Below, one piece after another: positions 16,185 through 25,409 of a stretch of DNA of 64,000 nucleotides. Position 1 is the first letter of the stretch. Each line of letters starts with the position of its first letter. A program made the position numbers and the translations under genes. Below the pieces are notes generated by a model. It searched no databases. It had not been told where the DNA came from and worked only from the letters and a program-made list of their open reading frames with translations. The stretch comes from Pseudoalteromonas gelatinilytica (GTDB lineage: Bacteria; Pseudomonadota; Gammaproteobacteria; Enterobacterales; Alteromonadaceae), in contig NZ_LRRU01000019.1 in NCBI RefSeq assembly GCF_001641615.1, forward strand, positions 218,064-282,063. Reading direction: 5' to 3'.

Positions 16185-16916
16185 TTGTTGTTAGCGTGCC
16201 TAAGCTTTGCACCTGTAGTACTGGCAAAAGACAGTGTCATCATCTACACCGAGCAATTCCCGCCATATAATTTTTCGAACAAAGGGCACTTAGAGGGCAT
16301 AAACCTCGAGTTTGTCAAAGCGATGTGTGTTGATGCAGACATTGAATGTCAATTCGAGCTCTTGCCTTGGTCTCGGGCATATCACTTAGCCCAGCAAAAG
16401 CCGCAATCAGGTCTTGTTTCTACGGCTCGTATACCCGATCGTGAAGCGCTGTTTAACTGGGTTGGTCCACTGGCTTCATCAAGTAACTTCTTTTATCGCT
16501 TACAATCAAATGACCGTATTAATCCCATCGATTTATCGCAAGTGAAAGATCATAGTCTGTGCGTGGTAAGAGACAGTATTTACGAAAAATTTGTTGAGAG
16601 TATTGGTTTTCGCAGTGAAAAAAATCTTCTCAAAGTGAGTCACTATTACGAGTGCATTAATTTATTTTTCAAAAATAAAATAGAGCTCATTATTGGCTCG
16701 GAGCTGTCGTTTAATTACCAATTAATGCAGTACGGTCACCAAGGGCGAGAAGTGGTTAAGTTGGTTGAGTTGCCACTAAATGGCACGGTAGGTAACTTTC
16801 TAGCCTTAAATAAGGCCTTACCCGAAGAGCTTGTAAGCCGATTACAGGCAAGTTATGACAAGCTCAGTAAGCAAGGGTTATTAGAGACTTATATTGAGCA
16901 ATACAAAGCGAATTAA
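16185..16916 (+). CDS. Periplasmic solute-binding-like protein (SBP_bac_3 type)
   Basis: The protein has about 243 residues and resembles family 3 amino-acid-binding proteins: IIYTEQFPPYNF, GINLEFVKAMC, LLPWSRAYHLAQ, ALFNWVGPL. No transporter genes are adjacent, so it may be a stand-alone binding or sensing protein. The start is odd. No ATG or GTG lies between the in-frame stop at 16158 and the signal peptide. TTG 16185 would give LLLACLSFAPVVLA with no basic N-region, whereas the codons upstream supply a lysine (LIILKYLLL). Either a non-standard start is used or the original start codon has mutated. Its 3' end overlaps the next, convergent gene by 4 nt. Confidence 0.7.
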   Translation: MLLACLSFAPVVLAKDSVIIYTEQFPPYNFSNKGHLEGINLEFVKAMCVDADIECQFELLPWSRAYHLAQQKPQSGLVSTARIPDREALFNWVGPLASSSNFFYRLQSNDRINPIDLSQVKDHSLCVVRDSIYEKFVESIGFRSEKNLLKVSHYYECINLFFKNKIELIIGSELSFNYQLMQYGHQGREVVKLVELPLNGTVGNFLALNKALPEELVSRLQASYDKLSKQGLLETYIEQYKAN

Positions 16917-17644
16917 GGTCGCTGTGCGAGCATCATCACCGCATTGTATCTTGGTGTCATGACCACCTCATTAAACGCTGCTTTTAAGGCATCGACGTAA
17001 CGTTGGTCGGTATTAATATTTGCAGCAAGATAGCCTTTCATGGTTAAAAAGTCGATTGCATGCGCAAAGCTGAAACGAGCTTCATCCAGTGCTAACTGCT
17101 CAGCCATCGCCGCTATATAATTTTTATCATCAATAATTAAATCAACCTTGCCCGACATCAACAACTGATACGACTTATTGATATCAGAGGTATAAACCAG
17201 CGTATAACCACGCTCAGTTAAGCGTTGTGCCGCTAGGTCATGACGCTGAACCGCAATCTTATATTGCTTAGCTTGCTCGTTTGTAGTGATGTTTATATCG
17301 CTGCGAGAGGTTAATTTAACAAAGCCCATTTGATAGGTTGCCACTTCACCAATCCAATGAAAGTGCTGCTCGCGCTCAGCGGTTTTCGCCATACTGTAAA
17401 TGAAAATGTTCGGCTTCTTCAATGCCATATTGTAGGCACGGGCCCAAGGGTAGAGCTCTATATTCGCGTTCAAATTAGCTTTGGCAAAAATCGCTTTTAC
17501 TAATTCGGTGCTCTCACCGGCAACTTGGTTATTGATTAAGGTCTGATTGGGTGGCGACAGTTCAGTCACAACGGTTAGAGTCGGCGTGCACAGTGCTGGC
17601 CAACTAAAGAAAATGATTAGTAAATAAAGTCGTAAATAGTTCAT
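16913..17644 (-). CDS. Periplasmic solute-binding-like protein (SBP_bac_3 type)
   Basis: The 243-residue protein has a signal peptide (MNYLRLYLLIIFFSWPALC) and family 3 binding-protein landmarks: TVVTELSPPNQTL, GESTELVKAIFAKA, ELYPWARAYNMAL and HFHWIGEVATY. It has the same length and architecture as its convergent neighbour at 16185-16916 and is clearly related (PWxRAY, WxGxxA), so the two may be a diverged pair in tail-to-tail orientation. No permease or ATPase gene is nearby. Ligand unknown. Confidence 0.82.
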   Translation of the reverse strand: MNYLRLYLLIIFFSWPALCTPTLTVVTELSPPNQTLINNQVAGESTELVKAIFAKANLNANIELYPWARAYNMALKKPNIFIYSMAKTAEREQHFHWIGEVATYQMGFVKLTSRSDINITTNEQAKQYKIAVQRHDLAAQRLTERGYTLVYTSDINKSYQLLMSGKVDLIIDDKNYIAAMAEQLALDEARFSFAHAIDFLTMKGYLAANINTDQRYVDALKAAFNEVVMTPRYNAVMMLAQRP

Positions 17645-17695
17645 TTATGTACTTAAAAGGACTTAGTAATTAAATCTTAGCACATAAAACGATAA

Positions 17696-17715
17696 AAGGG
17701 CCTTGCGGCCCTTGG
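17696..17715 (-). terminator. Intrinsic terminator of udk-nupC
   Basis: Read on the minus strand, AAGGGCC-GCAA-GGCCCTT is followed by TTATCGTTTT. It lies about 90 nt past the nupC stop codon. Confidence 0.75.
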
Positions 17716-17801
17716 TGAAGTATCGTTCAAGTCAGATAGACCTTTAACCCCTTAAAGTCCTATCCTATTGTTTTGCAACTACGGCTCATCTCATTAAGTT
17801 T

Positions 17802-19025
17802 CTAAGCTAGCGAGAGGAAAAAACCTGCAATTGCTGCACTCATGAGGTTAGCCATAGATCCTGCTAACACTGCTCTGAGCCCTAAGCGTGCGATATCCTT
17901 TCGCCGACTAGGCGCCATACCGCCTAATCCACCTAGTAAAATTGCTATCGATGATAAGTTAGCAAACCCACATAACGCGAATGTGACAATCGCTTGTGTG
18001 TGCGCACTTAACGTATCGCGATAATTAATAAAGTCGAGGTAAGCAACAAATTCGTTAACTACTACCTTCTGACCTATAAAACTGCCTGCGATTACTGCCT
18101 CGCTCCACGGTACACCTAACAACCATGCAACCGGTGCGAATACATAACCTAAAATTTCTTGTAGCGTTAATGTTGGGTGATCAAACCAACCACCAATACC
18201 GCCTAATAACCCATTTAGAAGTGCAATAAGTGCTACGAAAGCCAGTAACATCGCACCTACGTTCAGTGCTAGTTGCATACCGTTTGCGGCACCTGATGCG
18301 GCTGCATCAATTACGTTAACCGGTTTTTCTTCTTGTACGTCTAAATCAGCTAAATCTTCTTTTGGTGTTTCGGTCTCTGGCACAATCATTTTTGCCATTA
18401 AGAAACCACCTGGTGCCGCCATAAAGCTGGCTGCAATTAAGTATTTAAGCTCTACACCAATTGTTACGTAACCTGCCATAACAGAACCGGCTACGGTAGC
18501 AAGGCCACCTACCATTACCGCAAATAGCTCTGACTTAGTCATGCTGGCGATAAATGGTTTAACAATCAATGGTGCTTCTGTTTGGCCAACGAAAATATTG
18601 GCGGTTGCAGAAAGCGATTCAGGGCGAGAGGTTTTCAATAGCTTTTGTAAGCCACCGCCTAGAATCTTGATTATCCAATCCATTACCCCGATGTGATACA
18701 ACACAGCAACGAGTGCTGAGAAGAACACGATAACGGGCAATACTTGTATCGCAAAAATAAACCCTAAAGTATCTTGCGATGCCAGTGAGCCAAATAAGAA
18801 GCTAATCCCGTCATTGGCATAACCAATAACTGATGAGACGCCTCGAGACATACTTGCCAGTACGTTTTTGCCCACTTCAAAGAACAAGACAAAGCCACCA
18901 ATTAACACTTGAAGTAAAAAGGCGATGCCCACAGTTCTTAAATTAATTGCTTTACGGTTCGTTGAAGCCGCAAAAGCAATGCCTAGTAGCACAACAATGC
19001 CTACTAAGCTCATAAATGTTGTCAT
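17802..19025 (-). CDS. nupC: Concentrative nucleoside transporter (NupC family)
   Basis: This inner-membrane, cation-coupled nucleoside importer has 407 residues and about ten hydrophobic segments. CNT signatures are [37 protein letters not shown] and [16 protein letters not shown]. The C-terminal part ([23 protein letters not shown]) is typical of bacterial and animal CNTs. It lies 18 nt downstream of udk on the same strand and is divergent from deoB-deoD, so uptake, phosphorylation and phosphorolysis of nucleosides are encoded together. Nucleoside specificity cannot be read from sequence alone. Confidence 0.94.
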   Translation of the reverse strand: MTTFMSLVGIVVLLGIAFAASTNRKAINLRTVGIAFLLQVLIGGFVLFFEVGKNVLASMSRGVSSVIGYANDGISFLFGSLASQDTLGFIFAIQVLPVIVFFSALVAVLYHIGVMDWIIKILGGGLQKLLKTSRPESLSATANIFVGQTEAPLIVKPFIASMTKSELFAVMVGGLATVAGSVMAGYVTIGVELKYLIAASFMAAPGGFLMAKMIVPETETPKEDLADLDVQEEKPVNVIDAAASGAANGMQLALNVGAMLLAFVALIALLNGLLGGIGGWFDHPTLTLQEILGYVFAPVAWLLGVPWSEAVIAGSFIGQKVVVNEFVAYLDFINYRDTLSAHTQAIVTFALCGFANLSSIAILLGGLGGMAPSRRKDIARLGLRAVLAGSMANLMSAAIAGFFLSLA

Positions 19026-19043
19026 ACTGACTATTTCCCGTTG

Positions 19044-19673
19044 TTATTGTTGCAGTAAATATTTTATTTTACTTTTAATTATATCAATGGCAACGCGATT
19101 CATACCGCCGCGTGTGACTACGAGATCAGCTTTGTGCTTTGATGGCTCAATAAACTGATAAAACATAGGTCGCACTGTCGCTTGATATTGATCAACAACG
19201 GACTGTAATGTTCTGCCACGCTGCTCCATATCTCGTTGCATACGGCGCATAAGGCAGATATCTAACGGTGTATCAATGAACACCTTAATATCAAATTCTT
19301 TTCGAAGTGCCGGATCACTCAATAGCAAAATACCCTCAACGATAAGTACTTTTGCAGGTGCCACTCGACGCGTTTCATCGCTACGGGTATGCATTGCATA
19401 GTCATAAGTTGGTACGTCTACTGATTTTCCAGCGCGCAATTGAAGTAAGTGCTCATGCAAAAGCTCATGCTCGAAAGCATCAGGATGGTCGTAATTGGTT
19501 TGCGTTCGATGGTCAAACGGCAAATGCGACTGGTCTTTGTAATAAGCATCTTCTTCGATCACTGCGATCGCGCCCGGTTCAAGCTCATTGACTAATTCGT
19601 TATAAATCGTCTTGCTAAAAAGAGACTTGCCCGACGCAGATGCGCCAGCAATAGCTATAATTGTTCGTGTCAC
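19044..19673 (-). CDS. udk: Uridine kinase
   Basis: It phosphorylates uridine and cytidine to UMP and CMP in pyrimidine salvage. P-loop GASASGKS lies near residue 9, followed by EEDAYYKDQSHLPFDHRTQTNYDHPDAF and the catalytic-lid region RRMQRDMEQRGRT. The GTG start at 19673 gives 209 residues, close to E. coli Udk (213), with the usual beginning (V)TRTIIAIAGASASGKS. A longer in-frame reading to 19877 would run through the deoB promoter region and into the deoB start and is rejected. It is the first gene of the udk-nupC unit. Confidence 0.94.
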   Translation of the reverse strand: MTRTIIAIAGASASGKSLFSKTIYNELVNELEPGAIAVIEEDAYYKDQSHLPFDHRTQTNYDHPDAFEHELLHEHLLQLRAGKSVDVPTYDYAMHTRSDETRRVAPAKVLIVEGILLLSDPALRKEFDIKVFIDTPLDICLMRRMQRDMEQRGRTLQSVVDQYQATVRPMFYQFIEPSKHKADLVVTRGGMNRVAIDIIKSKIKYLLQQ

Positions 19674-19793
19674 TAAAGTTCTCGCCCACACAGAAGGAAA
19701 CATTGTTAGGTAGATCACAATAGCAAAAAAGACACGATTAATCTCTTTTGCTTCGCTTAGAGATGCAAATTTATAATGTTTCTGTTTTATGAA

Positions 19794-19811
19794 ACAGGAC
19801 TTATGTCCTGT
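19794..19811. promoter_or_regulatory. Inverted repeat between udk and deoB
   Basis: ACAGGAC-TTAT-GTCCTGT has perfect 7-bp arms and lies in the shared divergent region, 54 nt before the deoB start. It could be an operator for a nucleoside-responsive repressor or a leader hairpin of deoB mRNA. No CytR- or DeoR-type consensus could be matched with confidence. Confidence 0.4.
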
Positions 19812-19864
19812 ACCAAAAATTCGAAGAGCATATAAAGTATTCACATATTGATAACGAGGTACCC

Positions 19865-21094
19865 ATGGCAAGAGCACTCATCTTAATGGCAGATAGCCTA
19901 GGAATTGGCGCAGCACCTGACGCAGAGCAGTTTGGTGATGTAGGCGCAAATACCTTTGCTCATTTACTTAAAGCCTATGCAGAAGAAACAGGTGAGCACT
20001 TATCGCTACCTAATCTTACCCGTTTAGGTTTAGCTGATGCATGCGAAGCCGCAGGTAAAGAACCTTGTTTAGTCAGTGACCGCCAAGCACCTATTGGCGC
20101 ATGGGGTTACGCTAAAGAGTTATCAAGTGGTAAAGACACGCCTTCAGGGCACTGGGAAATGGCCGGTGTACCTGTGTTATTTGATTGGGGTTACTTCCCT
20201 AATACACAGCCGTGTTTTCCCCAAGAATTTGTTGACGAGCTAATTGCTCGCGCTGAGATTCCTGGCATTTTAGGTAACTGTTATGCCTCAGGAACTACTA
20301 TTTTAGAACAGCTAGGTGAAGAACATATGCAAACCGGCATGCCGATTTGCTACACCTCAGTTGATAGCGTGTTTCAAATAGCCGCGCACGAAGAATCATT
20401 TGGACTGGAGAAACTTTATCAGGTTTGCGAAATCGCACGGGCGCTGCTTGATGAAATGAACATAGGAAGAGTGATTGCGCGGCCATTTTTGGGTTCGAGC
20501 CGTGACGATTTTGCCCGTACAGGTAATCGTCGTGACTATTCGGTGTTGCCACCGTCGCCAACCTTGCTTGATAAATTATCGCAAGACGGCGGTGAAGTGA
20601 TCAGTATTGGTAAAATTGCCGATATCTATGCGCACCAAGGCATCACCCAAAAACACAAAGCGCCAGGGCTAATGAACTTGCTTGAGAAAACCTCAGAAGT
20701 GATTGCAAGCGCACCTGACCATAGTTTGATTTTTACAAACTTAGTTGATTTTGATGAAAAGTACGGTCATCGCCGTAATGCAGTTGGCTATGCTAAAGCA
20801 TTAAAAGAGTTTGATGATTACCTGCCGACCATTTTAAATCAGCTAAATAGTGATGATGTATTAATTATCACGGCCGATCACGGATGTGATCCAACAGCAG
20901 CAGGCACTGACCATACACGTGAATACGTGCCAGTACTTGCATACCAACCGGGAATGACAAACACCCCGCTTGGAGAACGAGCTAGTTTTGCAGACATAGG
21001 TCAAACCCTTGCCCAGTGGTTTAATCTTCCTGCACTTGAATACGGTGATAGCTTTAACGACAAGCTATTAGCGAACAAAAAAGGAAACCAATAA
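19865..21094 (+). CDS. deoB: Phosphopentomutase
   Basis: It interconverts (deoxy)ribose-1-phosphate and (deoxy)ribose-5-phosphate, linking nucleoside phosphorolysis to central carbon metabolism. The alkaline-phosphatase-like metal sites are visible: [18 protein letters not shown] at the N terminus (nucleophile-side Asp), [12 protein letters not shown], and [24 protein letters not shown] near the C terminus. The 409 residues match the family. RBS GAGG is 5 nt before the ATG. Its stop overlaps the deoD start by one base. Confidence 0.96.
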   Translation: MARALILMADSLGIGAAPDAEQFGDVGANTFAHLLKAYAEETGEHLSLPNLTRLGLADACEAAGKEPCLVSDRQAPIGAWGYAKELSSGKDTPSGHWEMAGVPVLFDWGYFPNTQPCFPQEFVDELIARAEIPGILGNCYASGTTILEQLGEEHMQTGMPICYTSVDSVFQIAAHEESFGLEKLYQVCEIARALLDEMNIGRVIARPFLGSSRDDFARTGNRRDYSVLPPSPTLLDKLSQDGGEVISIGKIADIYAHQGITQKHKAPGLMNLLEKTSEVIASAPDHSLIFTNLVDFDEKYGHRRNAVGYAKALKEFDDYLPTILNQLNSDDVLIITADHGCDPTAAGTDHTREYVPVLAYQPGMTNTPLGERASFADIGQTLAQWFNLPALEYGDSFNDKLLANKKGNQ

Positions 21095-21795
21095 TGAGTA
21101 CTCCTCATATCAGCGCCAATGTAGGCGAATTTGCAGAAACGGTATTAATGCCGGGTGATCCGCTTCGCGCTCAATACATTGCTGAAAACTTTTTAGATGA
21201 CGCAAAACAAGTAACAGGCGTTCGTAATATGTATGGTTTTACCGGTACCTACAAAGGTAAGCCAGTTAGTATTATGGGTTCTGGGATGGGTATTCCATCA
21301 ATGTCAATTTATGCCCGTGAATTGATCGTTAGTTACGGCGTTAAAAATCTAATTCGTATTGGTACCTGTGGCGGTATTGGTAGCGATATCAAAATCCGTG
21401 ACGTAATCTTTGCACAAGGTGCAAGCACAGATTCAAACGTAAATCGTGCGCGCGTACGTGGTTACGACTTTGCCGCAATTGCTGATTTTGGTTTACTACT
21501 TAACGGCGTAAACGCAGCAAAAGAATTAGGCATTGAAGCGAAAGTAGGTAATGTATTCACAACAGATACATTCTACCAAGCAGATAACACATTCTATCAA
21601 GAATTAGACAAGCTAGGCGTACTTGCTGTTGATATGGAAACAGCTGGCATGTACGGCGTAGCCGCTGAATACGGCGCAAAAGCGATGGCACTATTTACAG
21701 TGAGTGACCACGTAATCACTGGTGAAGCAACACCAAGTGAAGAGCGCCAAAGCACCTTTAACGAAATGGTTAAAATTGCTCTAGAATCAATTTAA
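21094..21795 (+). CDS. deoD: Purine nucleoside phosphorylase DeoD-type
   Basis: This 233-residue hexameric-type phosphorylase cleaves purine (deoxy)nucleosides with phosphate. Landmarks are [43 protein letters not shown] and [19 protein letters not shown]. It is translationally coupled to deoB and followed by a strong terminator, so deoBD is a two-gene operon here. No deoA or deoC occurs in this window. Confidence 0.97.
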   Translation: MSTPHISANVGEFAETVLMPGDPLRAQYIAENFLDDAKQVTGVRNMYGFTGTYKGKPVSIMGSGMGIPSMSIYARELIVSYGVKNLIRIGTCGGIGSDIKIRDVIFAQGASTDSNVNRARVRGYDFAAIADFGLLLNGVNAAKELGIEAKVGNVFTTDTFYQADNTFYQELDKLGVLAVDMETAGMYGVAAEYGAKAMALFTVSDHVITGEATPSEERQSTFNEMVKIALESI

Positions 21796-21860
21796 ATAAG
21801 TTCCTTGGTAACGTATTCACTGAAATTTGGAAACACGCCCAAAGTGAAGTGAGACTAACC

Positions 21861-21933
21861 TCAAAGCCGCATTTATGCGGCTTTTTTTATAGCTACCTGT
21901 TTACCACGCGTAAAATCCTGCCCGCATCTCGCA
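21861..21933. repeat. 73-nt direct repeat, left copy
   Basis: This 73-nt block (terminator hairpin plus about 45 nt of following sequence containing CGTAAAATCCTGCCCGCATC) recurs with a handful of mismatches at 24438-24510. The two copies bracket the lipoprotein gene at 22064-24418, which suggests a duplication or cassette insertion between them. Confidence 0.85.
21863..21888 (+). terminator. Intrinsic terminator of deoBD
   Basis: The stem AAAGCCGCAT / ATGCGGCTTT with a 2-nt loop is followed by a T-run. A copy of this terminator with its flank recurs at 24440-24466. Confidence 0.9.
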
Positions 21934-22063
21934 ATTTTAAGCCTTGATAAATAAAAAAGAGTTGTAATCATAAGCAACAATACTTTATTGTTAGTCTTTT
22001 AGGTTTGTACCTAAAAAGTAAATAATTAATAAACTCTCTTGGACAAAAATACTAAGGATTAGT

Positions 22064-24418
22064 ATGAAATATAAATACCTACCTCTAAGCCTTGTCTTTT
22101 CATCTTTACTTACTGGTTGTGGTGGCAATAGTGATAGTAATGAGGAATCTAAACAAGAATTAACAAATTCGGCACCCGTTGCAGTTATTGATACTAGTTC
22201 AACCCTTAATGGTGAAAGTGTTGTAATTAGTGTTTTGGAAAATGACACAGATAGTGATGGTGATGCGTTAACTGTTGCGCAAATATTAACGCAGCCAACT
22301 CACGGAACAGCAACGATTTCAAATAATGAAGTGCTTTATACTCCGGTTGATGCAAACTTTGCAGGAAAAGATAGCTTCAGCTATCAAATAACCGATGGAG
22401 AAAAAACGTCACAAGCAAGCGTTGAGCTAACTTTATATCAGCAGTTGACTTTACATGGGCAAGTGGTTGATAAACCAATTGCAAATGCTGATATCTCTTT
22501 AACAATTAATGGCGAAACACTTGAAACTCAAGCTGATAGTAATGGCTTTTATCAGTTAGATGTTAAAACGTCAGATATAACCGATATGCTTTTATTAAAG
22601 GCGATTGGTACGGCTAATGATCAAAAACACGTCGAGTTAGTTAATTTATTTGGGAGTTTTGAAAGTGTAATGCTAGCTTCGGGTGAGGATCGCATTTTTT
22701 CATATGAGCAAGGAAACAATGCCAACATCACTCACTTATCGACTGCCCACTATTTATTGGCTGAAGAACAAAATGCTGAAGACACAATAATTACCCAAGA
22801 AGCTTACGATAGTTTTTCTGCACAAATATCACCAAAGGAATTATTAGATACTGCAAGTTTTATAAAACTGTTGGTCGATAATGACAACTATACAGTTGCT
22901 GAAGGTACATCGTTGACTTTACTAAACTCTGGTGAAGTTAAAGAGGCAATAAATGCTTACTTAGTGAGTATTGCTGCAATGGATACGCAAGGTAATCTAA
23001 CCGAGCAGTATGAAGCTGATTTCACACAAGCGAAAAATGACTCTATCAGCAGTACTGATTTGGTTTTTACTGAACAAGAGCTCACTGAGCAACCACTATT
23101 TACATTTTCAGCGTACCGTAAAAAGTTAATGCCGCTATATGCAGATAAAACACTTATTTTGAATAGTGATCATCAAGGTAAAAGTATAGTCGCTAAAAAT
23201 AACGATATTCGAGAAGCGAGTGTTGAGTGGAAAATCGAACAAGGTAAGCTTGTATTCGATTTTGCAGAAGACTCTGTTTTACGATATGCAATCGACTTAA
23301 GCTTCAACATTGATAGTGGAATGGTAGAAATTGCTAATAAATGGGGCGAAGATATCGCCATAGCAATACGAGATGCTTACTACAAGGGCAAAATAAATTC
23401 ATTTATTATTGTTAAAAAGTACCCACTAAAAAGAACGGTTTCTAAATTAGCCAATGATAAGTCAGGTGTTTTAGCATACATTTCTGGGGTAGATGTTGAA
23501 GAGTTAGAGATCCCGGAAGCCGTTGAATGGGAATCAGATACTCTAATTTACGAAAAACCAATTGATGGAGCATTGAAAATTGTTAACGGCACCAATGATG
23601 AATTTTCATTGCTTAATTCAGAACAGTTAGTTGGGGAGTGGTCTGTCCCATTACTGTATGTTGCAGAGGAAGTTTCAGGAAGCACTCTTAATCATGAGTT
23701 CTTAACAATTTCAGGTGTGACAGCAACTGCGAAACACACAGGTAAATCTTATGTAGTAGAGCGCTTAGAAAATAGCTTGGTGCTTTCTAGCTCTACAGAA
23801 AAAGTGACTTATACGCCGATTATGTCTGATAGTCATCGTTACTTAACCTTTGTACAGCAATGGGAAAATGATGAACTAATTTTTCAAGGTACAGGCTCCG
23901 TTGTTAAGGTACAAGACGATGCTGAATTGTTTTTTGACAACATGATTACTGAGCTACCAAAGGTGTATCAACCTATGATTACAGTAATGAATCATGGTAG
24001 TGAGAGTGTATATGAAGATGACCTAATGAATATTGATTATCTATTTGCTTACCAGTTTGATGCGAACAATACTGTAAAGCGGGCTATTCGTTCAGCTCAT
24101 TTAATAGATGGGCCTGATAACTATTTTCACATTGGAACCGAATGGGCATGGAGCCGAACAGAAAACCAAATTAAAATGGGCTATGAAAGCGATTTTGATT
24201 TGCGCTATAGATTTTGGGACGTACTAGCATATGTTCCTGAATCAAATTCTGCATTAGTACATGAGTATGGTTATTATGGTTATGATGAGGATAATAATGG
24301 TGAAATTTCTGAGGATGAAATTGAAAACTTAATTTATCCTCGCATTAACTTTATCAAACTAGAAGATCTTAGCCTTTGGGAAGCAGCATGGCAAAACACG
24401 GTTGATAAAGGCTTATAA
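22064..24418 (+). CDS. Large lipoprotein with cadherin-like/Ig-like N-terminal domain
   Basis: The 784-residue lipoprotein has its lipobox at LLTGC (Cys19). Residues about 37-125 form a tandem-cadherin/Big-type domain (SVLENDTDSDGDALTVAQILTQPTHG...VLYTPVDANFAGKDSFSYQITDGE). A carboxypeptidase-regulatory-like segment follows (LTLHGQVVDKPIANADISLTING), then a long part I do not recognise. Near the C terminus DEDNNGEISEDE fits a 12-residue EF-hand calcium loop. It is probably surface-exposed and calcium-stabilised. The gene stands alone between two copies of a 73-nt repeat and appears more AT-rich than its neighbours, a hint of separate origin. The lipoprotein at 34777-36702 has a similar general design. 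Confidence 0.8.
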   Translation: MKYKYLPLSLVFSSLLTGCGGNSDSNEESKQELTNSAPVAVIDTSSTLNGESVVISVLENDTDSDGDALTVAQILTQPTHGTATISNNEVLYTPVDANFAGKDSFSYQITDGEKTSQASVELTLYQQLTLHGQVVDKPIANADISLTINGETLETQADSNGFYQLDVKTSDITDMLLLKAIGTANDQKHVELVNLFGSFESVMLASGEDRIFSYEQGNNANITHLSTAHYLLAEEQNAEDTIITQEAYDSFSAQISPKELLDTASFIKLLVDNDNYTVAEGTSLTLLNSGEVKEAINAYLVSIAAMDTQGNLTEQYEADFTQAKNDSISSTDLVFTEQELTEQPLFTFSAYRKKLMPLYADKTLILNSDHQGKSIVAKNNDIREASVEWKIEQGKLVFDFAEDSVLRYAIDLSFNIDSGMVEIANKWGEDIAIAIRDAYYKGKINSFIIVKKYPLKRTVSKLANDKSGVLAYISGVDVEELEIPEAVEWESDTLIYEKPIDGALKIVNGTNDEFSLLNSEQLVGEWSVPLLYVAEEVSGSTLNHEFLTISGVTATAKHTGKSYVVERLENSLVLSSSTEKVTYTPIMSDSHRYLTFVQQWENDELIFQGTGSVVKVQDDAELFFDNMITELPKVYQPMITVMNHGSESVYEDDLMNIDYLFAYQFDANNTVKRAIRSAHLIDGPDNYFHIGTEWAWSRTENQIKMGYESDFDLRYRFWDVLAYVPESNSALVHEYGYYGYDEDNNGEISEDEIENLIYPRINFIKLEDLSLWEAAWQNTVDKGL

Positions 24419-24437
24419 CCTAATTAATGAAACCCTA

Positions 24438-24510
24438 TCAAAGCCGCATTTATGCGGCTTTTTTTATGACTACTTATTTACCTCGCGTAAAATCCTGCCC
24501 GCATCTCGCA
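24438..24510. repeat. 73-nt direct repeat, right copy
   Basis: This is the partner of 21861-21933, including the same AAAGCCGCAT hairpin. It is followed by a short TCTCGCA tandem (to about 24526). Confidence 0.85.
24440..24466 (+). terminator. Intrinsic terminator after the lipoprotein gene
   Basis: The AAAGCCGCAT / ATGCGGCTTT stem is followed by TTTTTAT, 22 nt after the stop. It is nearly identical to the deoBD terminator. Confidence 0.88.
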
Positions 24511-24597
24511 TCTCGCATCTCGCATCCGACCCTTAAAACTTGAAAATTCAAGCAATTGTTGCCACCTTTAATAGAGGAACAACAATTGAGGATGTGT

Positions 24598-25338
24598 ATG
24601 TCTAATTGGGTTGAAGCTAAGGTTAAAGACGTTAAATGGTGGACTGAGTCATTATTTAGCTTAATCGTTAATGCTGATGTCGAACCATTCACGGCGGGGC
24701 AGTTTACAAAGCTTGCAATGCAAGTGGGTGATAAACGTGTCGCACGTGCATATTCTTATGTGAATGCGCCGAATAATCCCGACCTCGAGTTTTATCTTAT
24801 CAATGTGAAAGACGGGCAACTTTCTCAACAACTTGCGCAATTAAAGCCGGGTGACTCAGTGACTATAGAGCGCCGCGCGACTGGCTTTTTTACTCTTGAT
24901 GAAGTGCCAAGCAGTGAGCAGCTTTATATGCTGAGTACAGGCACTGCGCTTGGGCCTTTTATTTCAATATTAGAGCAGGGCGAAGTGTGGCAAAAGTTTG
25001 AGCATGTTCATTTAGTGCATGGAGTTCGTCTTAATGAGGACTTAAGTTATCAGGAGCGCATTAAAGCGCTACAGCAGCAGTACCCAAATCTTTACTATTC
25101 GCCTGTAGTCAGCCGAGAGTCAGCCACAATCGGTTTTAATGGCCGGATAACAGACGTAATAAAAGACCATCGTTTATTTGATGTAATAGGGCGCCCGACT
25201 GTACCTGATACCGCACAATTTATGATTTGCGGTAACCCACAAATGGTAAAAGATACCTCGGCTATTTTGTTAGAGCTTGGTTTTAGCCGCAACAGGCGCC
25301 GTGAACCTGGGCAGATCACAGTAGAGCAATATTGGTAA
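24598..25338 (+). CDS. fpr: Ferredoxin/flavodoxin-NADP+ reductase
   Basis: This FAD enzyme of 246 residues transfers electrons between NADPH and ferredoxin or flavodoxin, supporting Fe-S enzymes and oxidative-stress responses. The FAD-binding RAYSYVNAPN motif (around 50-60), the NADP-side STGTALGPFISIL and the C-terminal Trp in VEQYW (Fpr subclass I) are all present. ATG 24598 is chosen because GAGG lies 6 nt upstream; ATG 24592 abuts the RBS. It overlaps the extended reading of the next gene, but with that gene's likely start at 25410 there is a 71-nt gap. Confidence 0.94.
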   Translation: MSNWVEAKVKDVKWWTESLFSLIVNADVEPFTAGQFTKLAMQVGDKRVARAYSYVNAPNNPDLEFYLINVKDGQLSQQLAQLKPGDSVTIERRATGFFTLDEVPSSEQLYMLSTGTALGPFISILEQGEVWQKFEHVHLVHGVRLNEDLSYQERIKALQQQYPNLYYSPVVSRESATIGFNGRITDVIKDHRLFDVIGRPTVPDTAQFMICGNPQMVKDTSAILLELGFSRNRRREPGQITVEQYW

Positions 25339-25409
25339 AAAACTATGCCAAACAGCTAGAATTTGCTACCTTAGCGCCTCAAATCAGGAATGATGCATTT
25401 AGGAAAAGT

